Made by a program: the position numbers and the translations under genes. The notes under the pieces are model-generated. The model worked only from the letters and a program-made list of their open reading frames with translations. It ran no database searches and was not told the origin of the DNA. Positions 17,771-26,114 of a stretch of DNA of 64,000 bases are shown piece after piece; the stretch's first letter is position 1; each line of letters opens with the position of its first letter. This DNA comes from Emticicia sp040253585 (GTDB lineage Bacteria; Bacteroidota; Bacteroidia; Cytophagales; Spirosomataceae), in the NCBI RefSeq assembly GCF_040253585.1, contig NZ_JBELAU010000014.1, positions 62,001 through 126,000 on the forward strand, in the 5' to 3' direction.

Positions 17771-18730
17771 TCAAGGATTCAAAGCTACTTTATCGAAATC
17801 ATGAATTTTACGCAAATCTAAAATATAACTTTCATCGCCGTTGTTTTCGAGCATTGGTTTAAACTTTGCTCCCCAAACGAGTTCATCATTGAAATAAGAA
17901 TGACGTTTATGAACTGCATCAGCAAATGTATCATCAATGCCTTCGGTGGCAATCATAAATTCAGCATCGGCTTCGGCAAGAGACTCAGCTGTTTCACCGT
18001 AAAGTGGACTATCTTCGGTAATGGCGTGAACGATTGTCCAATTGGTAGGAAAAAAGTTTACTTTCGAGCGTTCGAGTGTGAGAGCATAATATTGACGATT
18101 TCTAACTCCATTCTTTTCTTCTACCTTTGAAAAAACTAAACTTACGCTCAAATTAATAATCTGATTGCTCTTTTCGTTAACCATTCTGAACATGAAAGCG
18201 TTAGTATCAAGATAAGGAGCAATGATAGCATTTCTACTAAACAAAATTCGAGGATTTGGGCGAGAAAAACGTCCATAGAGTAAGCCCGTAATGATAGCAA
18301 ACATCATCAAACCACTCAAAGCCTCAATACCAGCTATAAAGCTGGCAGCAAATCCGACTGGAGCAATACGCCCATAACCAACGGTAGTGAGCGACTGTGC
18401 CGAGAAAAAGAAAGCATCCCAAAACTGAGAATGCGTATTGGTCATATCGACACCTACTAAATGCTCTACACCAATGAGGTAATATAAACCTGCAAAAACG
18501 AGGTTTAGCATTAGGTAAACGAGAAGAACAAGCAAAATAAATGTCCCCCAATGCACTGTAATCAATCGGTTATAAAGATTGAGCCAAGCTTCAAACGACT
18601 GTCCGACACGCTTTACATTAAATTGTCCAGAACCAGTGATTAGTCGAGTTTGGCGGTCGGTCATTTTTGTACCGAAGCCTAAATCCTGACGATTACGTTC
18701 TTTTTCTACAAGTGAATCTTTTTTCTTCAT
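17771..18730 (-). CDS. Inward-rectifier potassium channel (KirBac type)
   Basis: A membrane K+ channel of 319 residues from the ATG at 18730; an ATG six codons upstream is less likely. Order: a cytoplasmic slide-helix region (about 40-57), a first transmembrane helix (62-86), a pore helix, the selectivity filter TVGYG (116-120), a second helix (about 125-152), then a cytoplasmic IRK-type immunoglobulin-like domain to the end. SFEAWLNLYNRLITVHWGTF corresponds to the slide helix of KirBac proteins. It probably conducts K+ and is gated by lipid or pH, by analogy. The S66 gene lies 25 bases downstream; no functional link is evident. Confidence 0.92.
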   Translation of the reverse strand: MKKKDSLVEKERNRQDLGFGTKMTDRQTRLITGSGQFNVKRVGQSFEAWLNLYNRLITVHWGTFILLVLLVYLMLNLVFAGLYYLIGVEHLVGVDMTNTHSQFWDAFFFSAQSLTTVGYGRIAPVGFAASFIAGIEALSGLMMFAIITGLLYGRFSRPNPRILFSRNAIIAPYLDTNAFMFRMVNEKSNQIINLSVSLVFSKVEEKNGVRNRQYYALTLERSKVNFFPTNWTIVHAITEDSPLYGETAESLAEADAEFMIATEGIDDTFADAVHKRHSYFNDELVWGAKFKPMLENNGDESYILDLRKIHDFDKVALNP

Positions 18731-18818
18731 AAATATATTGTGTTGCAAATCTTGGGCATCGACCGCACTCTGTTAGCTAAGTTTTAAACAGAAACACAAT
18801 TTTACTATAAAAAAGTTT

Positions 18819-19124
18819 TCAAAGAAACACAACATCATCAACCACAGACTCACCTACATCTTTATTGATGAGGTCGAGAAGCTTAGTTTTTGCCATGAAA
18901 AGCTCTTGACGAAGTGGAGAGGAGTCGATTCGGAGATATAAAACCCTATTTTTAACGTAGATTTCTTTGGTTCGAGAGGCAATTGTTGGCCCCATCATTC
19001 GACCCCAAAACGCTATCAAATAGGTTTCGTTAAAACGAGTTTTGAGGTCAAATGTTTTCAAAAATGCTTCGATGGCATCTTTCATCGGAGTAGCTTGCGA
19101 ACGACGGGTGGTTTCTGATGCCAT
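18819..19124 (-). CDS. DUF721 (DciA-like) protein
   Basis: A 101-residue cytoplasmic protein matching DUF721, the family of DciA, which loads or assists the replicative helicase DnaB in bacteria lacking DnaC. Family features are GRMMGPTIASRTKEIYVKNR (about 46-65) and LYLRIDSSPLRQELFMAK. Short stand-alone DUF721 proteins like this are common in Bacteroidota. The helicase role is known for DciA, and for this short form it is inference. It is the last gene of the minus-strand block that starts with nusB, but repeats at 19140-19229 separate it from the YbbR-like gene, so it may be transcribed alone. Confidence 0.75.
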   Translation of the reverse strand: MASETTRRSQATPMKDAIEAFLKTFDLKTRFNETYLIAFWGRMMGPTIASRTKEIYVKNRVLYLRIDSSPLRQELFMAKTKLLDLINKDVGESVVDDVVFL

Positions 19125-19139
19125 GATTGAAAGATTTGG

Positions 19140-19229
19140 AGTTAGATATTAGGAATTAGGGCTTAGTCTGAGAGTTAGAAATATATGTAAAAACGTTTCA
19201 TAAATTCTAATTCCTGAAACCTAAATCCC
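19140..19229. repeat. Inverted array of TTAGGAATTAG-type units
   Basis: The left part has several TTAG units (19140-19178), including AGGAATTAG at 19151-19159; the right part (19204-19229) carries its exact complement CTAATTCCT at 19207-19215. It lies between the YbbR-like gene and the DUF721 gene. Confidence 0.5.
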
Positions 19230-19234
19230 GTAAT

Positions 19235-19888
19235 TTATTTCAATAATTCAGCTACTTCAAAACTTACCAAAGCCTTTTCGACGTTTGATTTTACAAAAGT
19301 ATTTGATGGTAAAGAAATGATTACTTTATCATCAAAGTTTGTGGCTAAACGCTTAGCTGGTACTTTGAGATAGATTACGTTTTCGTACTCCTTTAATACC
19401 GACTCTGGACCATCTAAAACAATCTCATTTGGTGAAATATTTATTAGACTCGATACCACAAAGTTTTTCTGTAAATCAATACCCAAACTATCCACTTTTA
19501 GCTTGATTATTTTCTTTTGTCTTCGCTCAAAATGCAAAGTTGTGGTATCTGCCAAAATATAATTTAATTTAGGTCTTTGTAGTAAATTTGTTAGCGACTC
19601 AAGTAATGATGCATTGTCTAATCTATTGATTTTCAAAGGGTTGTCAATTTCATAAACCAGCGGTGTTGCATTTGAAAACAGATTATATTTCAATAAATCC
19701 CAACCTGTACTCGACATACTTACATTCAACTGCTTGGGTAAAGGTTTGGTCGAAATGTAAAGGGAATCGTTATATTTGATGGTGAGGGGATAGTTGATTT
19801 TAGCCGAATATCCCGATTTGTTTAGAGAGTTTAGCAGCCAAATTACGAAGGCGGCCAAAAAGCACAGTACTAAGGTTCTAATATTCAT
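19235..19888 (-). CDS. YbbR-like (CdaR-like) membrane-anchored protein
   Basis: Start chosen at 19888, which gives MNIRTLVLCFLAAFVIWLLN: an N-terminal membrane anchor followed by an extracytoplasmic region of about 195 residues (217 in total). The open frame continues 14 codons upstream without family features. YbbR-type beta-rich segments are visible (NISPNEIVLDGPESVLKEY and KVDSLGIDLQKNFVVSSLIN). In Firmicutes YbbR/CdaR controls the diadenylate cyclase CdaA; in Bacteroidota the gene sits, as here, next to yajC and nusB, and its role is not settled. Same strand as yajC, 113 bases downstream of it. Confidence 0.75.
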   Translation of the reverse strand: MNIRTLVLCFLAAFVIWLLNSLNKSGYSAKINYPLTIKYNDSLYISTKPLPKQLNVSMSSTGWDLLKYNLFSNATPLVYEIDNPLKINRLDNASLLESLTNLLQRPKLNYILADTTTLHFERRQKKIIKLKVDSLGIDLQKNFVVSSLINISPNEIVLDGPESVLKEYENVIYLKVPAKRLATNFDDKVIISLPSNTFVKSNVEKALVSFEVAELLK

Positions 19889-19960
19889 TGGGTAAGTCAA
19901 TAGACAGTAGTCCACAATCGACAGATACATTTATTTTCTGTTGACTATAAACTATCTATA

Positions 19961-19992
19961 GTGGAGCATTCCGCCGTCCGACGGAACACCAC
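19961..19992 (-). terminator. Hairpin downstream of yajC
   Basis: Nested stems GTGG/CCAC and TTCCG/CGGAA (inner CCGTC/GACGG as an alternative) lie 10 bases past the yajC stop. There is no T run after it on the minus strand, so it may stabilise or process the transcript and not end it. Confidence 0.4.
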
Positions 19993-20001
19993 TCGTTACT
20001 A

Positions 20002-20280
20002 TTATTTTTTTCTTGCGATAGAAGTTTTATCGAAAGTCAATCTTGCACCGCCACCTGCCGAAACAGTTACAGTTGATTCGTCTTTTGAAACGATTTTACC
20101 ATGCATTCCACCGAAAGTTACGATTTCATCGCCTTCTTTCAATTCTTCAACCATTTTCTTTTGGTCGTTTGCCTTTTTTTGTTGTGGACGAATCATGAAG
20201 AAGTAAAATACTGCTATCATTCCGACCATCATCACTATCGAAAACATACCATTTCCACTCTGTGCTTGTAAAAGAATCAT
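20002..20280 (-). CDS. yajC: Sec translocon accessory protein YajC
   Basis: A 92-residue single-pass inner-membrane protein that associates with SecDF in protein export. Residues 12-33 form the transmembrane helix ending MIRPQQKK, the strongest YajC signature, followed by the cytoplasmic motif EELKEGDEIVTFGGMHGKIV and a short beta-rich tail. Length is normal. secD and secF are not adjacent. It belongs to the nusB-linked block, 49 bases after the DUF1573 gene, an order often kept in Bacteroidota. Confidence 0.93.
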   Translation of the reverse strand: MILLQAQSGNGMFSIVMMVGMIAVFYFFMIRPQQKKANDQKKMVEELKEGDEIVTFGGMHGKIVSKDESTVTVSAGGGARLTFDKTSIARKK

Positions 20281-20329
20281 TATTTTAGATTTTTTGGTTA
20301 GATTATGTGCTGAAAACTCTTATTTTTTT

Positions 20330-20800
20330 CTACTGCGGCTTTACTGTATCTGCCATATCTTTTCCTTGCACAACTGCCGTAAAAGACAAAACAGTTTGTG
20401 GAGGGTTGGCATTAGAAAAAATTGTTACAAATTTTTTGTTTGTGCCTGCTTTCCCTTGGCTATTGAAACGCACAGTAATTTGGTCAGACTGCCCAACACC
20501 AATCGGATGGTCAGGCTTTGAGGCAACTGTACAACCACACTGTACTTGCACATCGGTAATTGTCAAAGCACTTTTACCAACGTTTTTAAACTTAAATACG
20601 TGCGAAACCGTATCACCTTCGGTAAGTGTGCCGAAATCAACTACTTCTTTATCAAACTCCATGATTGGAGCATTTGCCAAAGCGACTAATGAATCTTCTT
20701 TACTCATTCCCGTCTGGCTTTTTGAATCAATTAGGTTGCAAGAAAAATTCATTCCTGCCAAAATAATCGTTGAAGTAAGAGCTAAAAATACTTTTTTCAT
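20330..20800 (-). CDS. DUF1573 lipoprotein
   Basis: A 156-residue exported protein. The N-terminus MKKVFLALTSTIILAGMNFS followed by Cys21 reads as a lipoprotein signal. A DUF1573 Ig-like domain follows (about 48-145): FDKEVVDFGTLTEGDTVSHV, FKFKNVGKSALTITDVQVQCGCTV and FNSQGKAGTNKKFVTIFSN. DUF1573 proteins are numerous in Bacteroidota, are mostly periplasmic, and have no firm function; the CGC motif is typical. It sits 49 bases before yajC and 125 bases after the YtxH-like gene, with a strong palindromic terminator between it and the latter, so it probably has its own promoter. Confidence 0.85.
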   Translation of the reverse strand: MKKVFLALTSTIILAGMNFSCNLIDSKSQTGMSKEDSLVALANAPIMEFDKEVVDFGTLTEGDTVSHVFKFKNVGKSALTITDVQVQCGCTVASKPDHPIGVGQSDQITVRFNSQGKAGTNKKFVTIFSNANPPQTVLSFTAVVQGKDMADTVKPQ

Positions 20801-20845
20801 TTCGTATTTTAATAAATTGTATATTAGAAATTAATTATGTTTAGT

Positions 20846-20881
20846 TTTGAGAACCCTTGCAATTGCAAGGGTTCTCAAAAT
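20846..20881. terminator. Perfect 36-base palindromic terminator
   Basis: An uninterrupted dyad of 18 bases per arm, centred on CAATTG at 20861-20866, flanked by T and A runs so that it works on both strands. It follows the YtxH-like gene (stop at 20926) and precedes the DUF1573 start at 20800. Confidence 0.85.
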
Positions 20882-20925
20882 TTCATCAATCTTAAAATCG
20901 CACGGCGACCGTCTTCTAAATCCTG

Positions 20926-21246
20926 TTAGTTTTTTGATTTAATTTGGCTCATCAAAGACTCTACGTCTTCGAGTAATTTTTCGGCTTTTTGGCGTGCTTC
21001 GCTCACTACTTTTTGTCCTTCTGCTTTGGCCGAACTATCGCCACCAACTACTTCCATCGCTACTTCATCGCCTCTTTCGATGAGGTCGTTGATGAATTTT
21101 TGTAATTGTTCACGATATTTCGATAAACGGAATGACAGTTTATCACGAGTTACTTCGCCTTTATCGGGTGCATATAAAATACCGATGGCTGCTCCTGTGG
21201 CTACTCCAGCCAAAAATGCAATGAAAGTTCTTGATGAATTGCTCAT
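20926..21246 (-). CDS. YtxH domain protein
   Basis: A 106-residue protein from the ATG at 21246 (an ATG three codons earlier is possible). It has an N-terminal membrane helix with the YtxH signature AFLAGVATGAAIGILYAPDKG, then a Lys/Glu-rich coiled-coil-like helix to the C-terminus. YtxH/GvpP-like proteins are small membrane-associated proteins linked to stress in Bacillus; the Bacteroidota role is unknown. It lies between nusB and DUF1573, 92 bases after nusB. Degenerate GAATGTTT and GAGTGA tandem units (21252-21292) lie just upstream of its start. Confidence 0.85.
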   Translation of the reverse strand: MSNSSRTFIAFLAGVATGAAIGILYAPDKGEVTRDKLSFRLSKYREQLQKFINDLIERGDEVAMEVVGGDSSAKAEGQKVVSEARQKAEKLLEDVESLMSQIKSKN

Positions 21247-21338
21247 AAAATTCAATGAGTGAATGTTTGAATGTTTGAATGAGTGAGTAAATTTCCCACT
21301 AAAACTACTTTATATTTATAGAGAACTCTTTTTTAGAC

Positions 21339-22475
21339 TTATTTATTATCCAACATACCTCTACCGCTTTTGCGAAGTTTGCCCGATTCTTTGAGGTCTT
21401 TCGATACGCCATCTAAAATACCATTGACAAACTGTCCACTTTTTGGTGTACTATAATCTTTAGCGATTTCGATGATTTCGTTTATCGTAACCTTTACTGG
21501 AATACTCGGATAATTGAGCATTTCGACTACTGCCATTTTCAATAAAATATGGTCAGTGATGGCAATACGCTCTATTTCCCAGTTTTTGAGTTTTGGAATC
21601 AGAATTTCTTCTAAATCTTTGGTTTCAAGAATACTTTTCTGATACAAAGTTTGCAAAAATTCTTTTCTTTCGTCCCATTCGTCGTCTAAGGTAGCCAATT
21701 TTAATTTGCCTTCTTCGACTAATGCTTGAAAAGTATGCGTGACGGCCGCTCTGAGAGTTTCGATGTCATCGATCCAATACAAATCTTGTTTCTCGAAAAA
21801 TTCCCAAGCAATTTCGTGCTTCAATATTACGTTTTTGAGTAGATATTTCAAAATCGCAAAATCTTCTTCAAGTGTATGATTGGTTTTCGATGTATATTCT
21901 TTGTAGCGGTCATTGCCACGAATTACTTCACGGTATAATTTAGCCACAAAAACTTGCTCATTGAGCATACTAATACTTCGACGACTACATAGTATTTCGA
22001 GTGATTTTTCTTGACGTAAAGCCTTTATAACCTGATTATCAATGAGTTTTGATTTTGCATCGCCATTGCTATCTTGATTGGCACGATTACCGAGTTCGAT
22101 AAAAAGTAATAAGATTTGTAGATACAATTCATAAACTCTTTCCGCCTCGATTACCATACGGCTGGCATAATGCTGAACGTCTTTTTTGTTTTTGAGAAGA
22201 TAAAATTCTTTTGCTTTTTCGACCATTCTCAACACTTCGTCGGGTGCGTCAAATTTTTCAGCTTCTTGTCGAGAAAAAGCTTCTTGAAAAAGATTTTGAC
22301 CTAATTTTTTTAATCCTTCGAGTTTCTCTTTATCTTGATACTCCATCGAGTTCAAATCTGGAGAGAAGTGGTCGGCAATTAAGTCTAAAGCTAATTGGAA
22401 ATTCGCACCCTCAGCTTGTTTATAAGCAAAAAGGGCTTGCATCGCACGAATCCGTATGAGGCGTCTGTTAAGCAT
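21339..22475 (-). CDS. nusB: Transcription antitermination factor NusB (long Bacteroidota form)
   Basis: Part of the NusB-NusE (S10) complex that binds boxA RNA and supports antitermination of rRNA transcripts. The C-terminal third (about 250-365) is the NusB helical domain: IERIAITDHILLKMAVVEML, then INEIIEIAKDYSTPKSGQFV and NGILDGV. The 378-residue length, with a long helical N-terminal extension starting MLNRRLIRIRAMQALFAYKQ, is the usual Bacteroidota form and more than twice that of the E. coli protein. A consensus promoter lies directly upstream (22509-22539, minus strand), making this the first gene of the block that runs to yajC and YbbR. Confidence 0.92.
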   Translation of the reverse strand: MLNRRLIRIRAMQALFAYKQAEGANFQLALDLIADHFSPDLNSMEYQDKEKLEGLKKLGQNLFQEAFSRQEAEKFDAPDEVLRMVEKAKEFYLLKNKKDVQHYASRMVIEAERVYELYLQILLLFIELGNRANQDSNGDAKSKLIDNQVIKALRQEKSLEILCSRRSISMLNEQVFVAKLYREVIRGNDRYKEYTSKTNHTLEEDFAILKYLLKNVILKHEIAWEFFEKQDLYWIDDIETLRAAVTHTFQALVEEGKLKLATLDDEWDERKEFLQTLYQKSILETKDLEEILIPKLKNWEIERIAITDHILLKMAVVEMLNYPSIPVKVTINEIIEIAKDYSTPKSGQFVNGILDGVSKDLKESGKLRKSGRGMLDNK

Positions 22476-22508
22476 AGGCGTTCAAAGAACTGAAGTTTTA
22501 TTATGGTG

Positions 22509-22539
22509 CAAAATTAGTAAAAAAAATTCACAACCCCAA
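22509..22539 (-). promoter_or_regulatory. Promoter of nusB
   Basis: On the minus strand TTG (complement of 22537-22539), 20 bases, then TAATTTTG (complement of 22509-22516) fits the Bacteroidota consensus. The -7 box ends 33 bases before the nusB start codon. Confidence 0.65.
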
Positions 22540-22641
22540 ACGGCAGCGGCCGACCGTCACCAATGCGAAATTTGTGTTTAGTAGATAGATTATTTTGTGG
22601 CTGGTACTAAAAAATAGTTATTTTAGAGTAGATTTGAGTTT

Positions 22642-24153
22642 ATGAAAAAAGCTAAAATGAATATAAAAGCAAGATATATTTTCTTCATACTACTGCTGAT
22701 CAATCAGTTGAATGGTTTTTCGCAGACTTACACGGCTGAACAGATAAAAGAAGACCTCGTGAATCTGAAAAACGAGATTGAGAAATATCATCCAGACCCT
22801 TACAAATATATTTCAAAAGAACGATTTGCTTTCTTGCAAGACTCTTTGCTACAAAGAGTTTCGGGAAAATATTCGCTTCGTGAAGCCTACTTTACATTTT
22901 TACCCTTGGTGCAGGCCGTTGGCTGCGGACACACGCATATGTCGCCCGATCGTAGGTTGCTTTCTAAGAGTAATTCTTTTACCGAACGCCCGAAGTTCTT
23001 TCCGTTTAGTGTGCGGTATATCAACAATCAGTTGTTGGTTTCTCGTAATTATTCTGCTGATAAAAAGATTACTCGTGGCACCGAAATCTTAGAAATTGAT
23101 GGTCAGCCTGTCAAGAAAATCTTAGAGCATCTCGAAAAGATTTCTTACTACAATGGCGATGGCGTAAACCCGAACGCAAGAAAATATTATGCGATTCGAG
23201 AATTCAGGAAATTGTATTATTTATGGAAAGGCGAAGAAGAAAGCTTTTTAGTAACTTATCAAAAACAAGGGCAAAGTAAGCCCAAAACGAGCAAAATAGA
23301 AGGCCAAAGTATAGATTTTATGGAGAAAATGCTCGAAACTCGCTACCCTGATGTTGATGAAGATACTACAGGAATTGTATCTTATCGGGTAATTGATTCA
23401 AGCCAAAAAGTGGCAATGGTTGATATTCGTTCGTTTATGTATGGCATGAAAGACTACGGACGTGGCACTAATTTTGAAGGTGAAACTCGTAAGATTTTCA
23501 GAAAACTGGAAGAAAATAAAATTGAAAATTTGATTTTGGATTTAAGAGGTAATTCGGGTGGAATCATTGACTATTCGATCTTCTTTTTGCGTTATTTCGC
23601 CAATCAACCATTCGATGCATACAAAATAGGTTTCAGAGATGAAGGCTTACAGCGACTCAAGCAAGATTATAAAAAATACGATGCGTATTTGGCCAAAGAG
23701 GCAGCTTCGAGGCTCAATAAAGAGTTTACTGTACGAGACGCTGAGGGCTATTTAGAAAGTAAATACCAACAAAAACAACGCCCTCACGATGAGTTTAGGT
23801 TTAATAAAAACGTTTATGTGCTGATGAACGGAGGTACGTTTTCAGCGGCTGCTTTGTTGGTTTCAAAACTTCATAACATGGGCGTTGGTACTTATGTAGG
23901 CATGACTTGCGGAGGTGCCTATGATGGTTGTTCGGCTGCTCAGTTTTCTTCAATAAAATTACCCAATACCGAATTAGAGATTTCCCTGCCTCTGGGTAGA
24001 ATTTTGTATAATATTGATGCCAAAAAATATAATAAACCGATTCTCCAACCTGATTTTGAAGTAAATTCAACTCTTGAAGATTTCTTGAATAACGAAGATA
24101 CGGTGCTGAAATACACCCTAAATTTGATTAAAAACAAAGTTAAGATTAGATAG
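22642..24153 (+). CDS. Secreted S41 family peptidase (first of a tandem pair)
   Basis: A 503-residue exported serine protease of the tail-specific protease/Tricorn-core type. After a signal sequence (ending NGFSQ, about residue 28) comes a helical segment, then a PDZ-like region (ITRGTEILEIDGQPVKKILE), then the S41 core: NLILDLRGNSGG (near residue 298) and the nucleophile loop LMNGGTFSAAALLVS, in which the Ser of GTFSAA corresponds to the catalytic Ser. The conserved Lys partner is not certain. The gene at 24252 is a paralogue (shared FRVLSRL-, DFRANGGG- and KLPNT-type segments). Substrate unknown. A -7-like TAGATTTG at 22629-22636 lies only 5 bases before this ATG, so MNIKAR at 22657 is an alternative start. 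Confidence 0.85.
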   Translation: MKKAKMNIKARYIFFILLLINQLNGFSQTYTAEQIKEDLVNLKNEIEKYHPDPYKYISKERFAFLQDSLLQRVSGKYSLREAYFTFLPLVQAVGCGHTHMSPDRRLLSKSNSFTERPKFFPFSVRYINNQLLVSRNYSADKKITRGTEILEIDGQPVKKILEHLEKISYYNGDGVNPNARKYYAIREFRKLYYLWKGEEESFLVTYQKQGQSKPKTSKIEGQSIDFMEKMLETRYPDVDEDTTGIVSYRVIDSSQKVAMVDIRSFMYGMKDYGRGTNFEGETRKIFRKLEENKIENLILDLRGNSGGIIDYSIFFLRYFANQPFDAYKIGFRDEGLQRLKQDYKKYDAYLAKEAASRLNKEFTVRDAEGYLESKYQQKQRPHDEFRFNKNVYVLMNGGTFSAAALLVSKLHNMGVGTYVGMTCGGAYDGCSAAQFSSIKLPNTELEISLPLGRILYNIDAKKYNKPILQPDFEVNSTLEDFLNNEDTVLKYTLNLIKNKVKIR

Positions 24154-24251
24154 TTTTATTTAGTCGACAGGCTACGGTCAGCAGTCAACAGCGAAAACCA
24201 GTAAGCAATTACCAGCAATCAGTACACTAATTTACAGTACACCACTAAACT

Positions 24252-25709
24252 ATGCAAAAGATTTTCATTCTTTTACTGCTCCCACTTTTTTTACAAGCTC
24301 AAAAATCAAAAGATTCTTTCACTCCAGAAGAGGTTCGGGCAGATATGGCATTCTTGAAAAAACGTTTTGAAAAAATCCATCCAGGAATGTATTACTATAT
24401 GAGCAAAGAAGAATATAATAAAAAGTACGATTCGCTCTATAATACTATCAATCAACCACTTAGCTATCTCGAAACGTTTCGAGTTCTATCTCGATTAGTG
24501 ACAAATGTAAAAGACGGACACACAAATTTACGATACGATAAAAAACGATTTAATAAAAAAAATGCCAAGTTTGTACCTTTCTATCTTCGTAAAATTGACA
24601 AAAACTATTATTTAGCCTTGAATTATTCCGCCGACTCAACTATCATTCGAGGTGCAGAGGTTTTGGCCTTTAATGATGAACCTGTTGAACAGTTAATTCA
24701 AAAACTAAAGGTTTTTGTCTCAAGCGATAACGGTAACGAACACTCAAAAGACTATTACACAGTGAGTGCGTTTCCGACTTATTACAAAAGATATTTTGGA
24801 GAAGTAGATTCGATTAAAATCTCCTATCGTTTACCGAAAAATGATAGTGTTTTCAATAAAAAAGTAGCTTGTCAGACCAATAGTGAAATTCTAAAAATCG
24901 ATAAAAAACGTTATAAAAACCTCAGTCGTCCAAATCTTTCGCTCAAAATTATGGATAGCGTTAATCATATCGCAAAACTTGACATTACCACTTTTTCAAT
25001 GTCAGGAAAGTTTTTAGATGTAAGCGAGCAAAAATTCAAACGGGTTTTACGAGCCAGATTCAAAACAATCAAACAACTAAAAGTTGAGCATTTGATTGTT
25101 GATTTTAGAGCAAATGGTGGTGGATTTATTCCTAATGTTTCACGTTTGCTGAAATATCTTTCACCAAAACCCTTTACTTTAGTCGATACGGTGGCTTTTA
25201 AGAAAAAGGCCTATTTTGCAATTTTCAAGCCTTATTATTTTGGTCCACCAGTCACGATGTGGCTGGGTTTTATGAAGCGTGATGGTGAATTTATGTATCG
25301 AGTAAACAAACGAAACGACAGACATAAACCCGAAAAAGCATTGGCTTACAGAGGAAAAACATACTTCATAACCGACCCTGGTTGCTATTCGGCAACTACT
25401 TTTACAATTAATCTGGCCAAAGATTTAGGAATCCCCGAAAAAATAATTGGTCAACAAGTCGGTGGGGCTACTTGGGGAAGTTTTGCTGTGAATTGGCAAG
25501 ATTTTAAGCTACCCAACACAAAATATATTGTACATACGCCACTGATGAAAATCAACCATAATTTACCCAATAAAGTAAACAAGGATTTTTTCGTTAAACC
25601 TGATTATGAGGTAAACCGAAACCGTGAAGAATTACTGAAAAATAATACAAGCGTGATTGATTTTACGGTGGAAATGATTCGGCAGAGCAAGGCGTTGAGA
25701 GAAAGGTAA
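24252..25709 (+). CDS. Secreted S41 family peptidase (second of a tandem pair)
   Basis: A 485-residue exported protein with signal peptide MQKIFILLLLPLFLQAQ. The order matches the preceding gene: helical head (EEVRADMAFLKKRFEKIHPG), PDZ-like region (TIIRGAEVLAFNDEPVEQLI), and the S41 core LIVDFRANGGGF (near residue 281) with the nucleophile loop FITDPGCYSATTFTINLAKD. Here the Gly before Ser is replaced by Tyr and Cys (GCYSAT, against GTFSAA in the neighbour), which may alter specificity or activity. A degenerate intergenic repeat at about 24164-24196 separates the two. Most likely the pair arose by duplication and diverged; function unknown. Confidence 0.83.
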   Translation: MQKIFILLLLPLFLQAQKSKDSFTPEEVRADMAFLKKRFEKIHPGMYYYMSKEEYNKKYDSLYNTINQPLSYLETFRVLSRLVTNVKDGHTNLRYDKKRFNKKNAKFVPFYLRKIDKNYYLALNYSADSTIIRGAEVLAFNDEPVEQLIQKLKVFVSSDNGNEHSKDYYTVSAFPTYYKRYFGEVDSIKISYRLPKNDSVFNKKVACQTNSEILKIDKKRYKNLSRPNLSLKIMDSVNHIAKLDITTFSMSGKFLDVSEQKFKRVLRARFKTIKQLKVEHLIVDFRANGGGFIPNVSRLLKYLSPKPFTLVDTVAFKKKAYFAIFKPYYFGPPVTMWLGFMKRDGEFMYRVNKRNDRHKPEKALAYRGKTYFITDPGCYSATTFTINLAKDLGIPEKIIGQQVGGATWGSFAVNWQDFKLPNTKYIVHTPLMKINHNLPNKVNKDFFVKPDYEVNRNREELLKNNTSVIDFTVEMIRQSKALRER

Positions 25710-25754
25710 AGAATATTTTTCAGTAGTTTCAGATAAAATATGACACTTTTTTTA

Positions 25755-26114
25755 CTACTTTATTTTGAAAACTGTTGATAAGTAAAATAAAAACAAACCA
25801 ATTAGAACCCCAATACCATCAGCCAGTGCATCATACCAATCAAAACTACGATGAAAAGATGTTGGTAATGAACCTTGCCAAAACTCAATCAAGATTCCGT
25901 AAATAATGCCTAAAATAAGTGTTTTAGCATAGTTTTTAAAGGCAAATTGCCAGCAAAAAGCACATCCTGCAAAGGCTACAAAATGGGCAGTTTTATCGTT
26001 CCCTTTGGGCAATTGCTCACTTGGCATTGTACAAAGCACAAAAATGACAAGCGTAATAACAAAAGCTAAATATTTATTCTCCAGAAATTTGATTGCCAAT
26101 TCTTTCAATTTCAT
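25755..26114 (-). CDS. VanZ-like membrane protein
   Basis: A 119-residue integral membrane protein with about four hydrophobic segments (about 14-28, 46-61, 64-76 and 96-115). It carries VanZ-type features: a polar stretch LPKGNDKTAHFVAFA after the first helix and an acidic/aromatic loop (IEFWQGSLPTSFHRSFDWYDALADGIG). VanZ-like proteins are linked to teicoplanin resistance in enterococci, but Bacteroidota homologues are general membrane proteins of unknown role. Its start overlaps the end of the PLP decarboxylase gene by 41 bases on the same strand, so the two are likely coupled; no other in-frame ATG gives a first helix. Confidence 0.75.
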   Translation of the reverse strand: MKLKELAIKFLENKYLAFVITLVIFVLCTMPSEQLPKGNDKTAHFVAFAGCAFCWQFAFKNYAKTLILGIIYGILIEFWQGSLPTSFHRSFDWYDALADGIGVLIGLFLFYLSTVFKIK

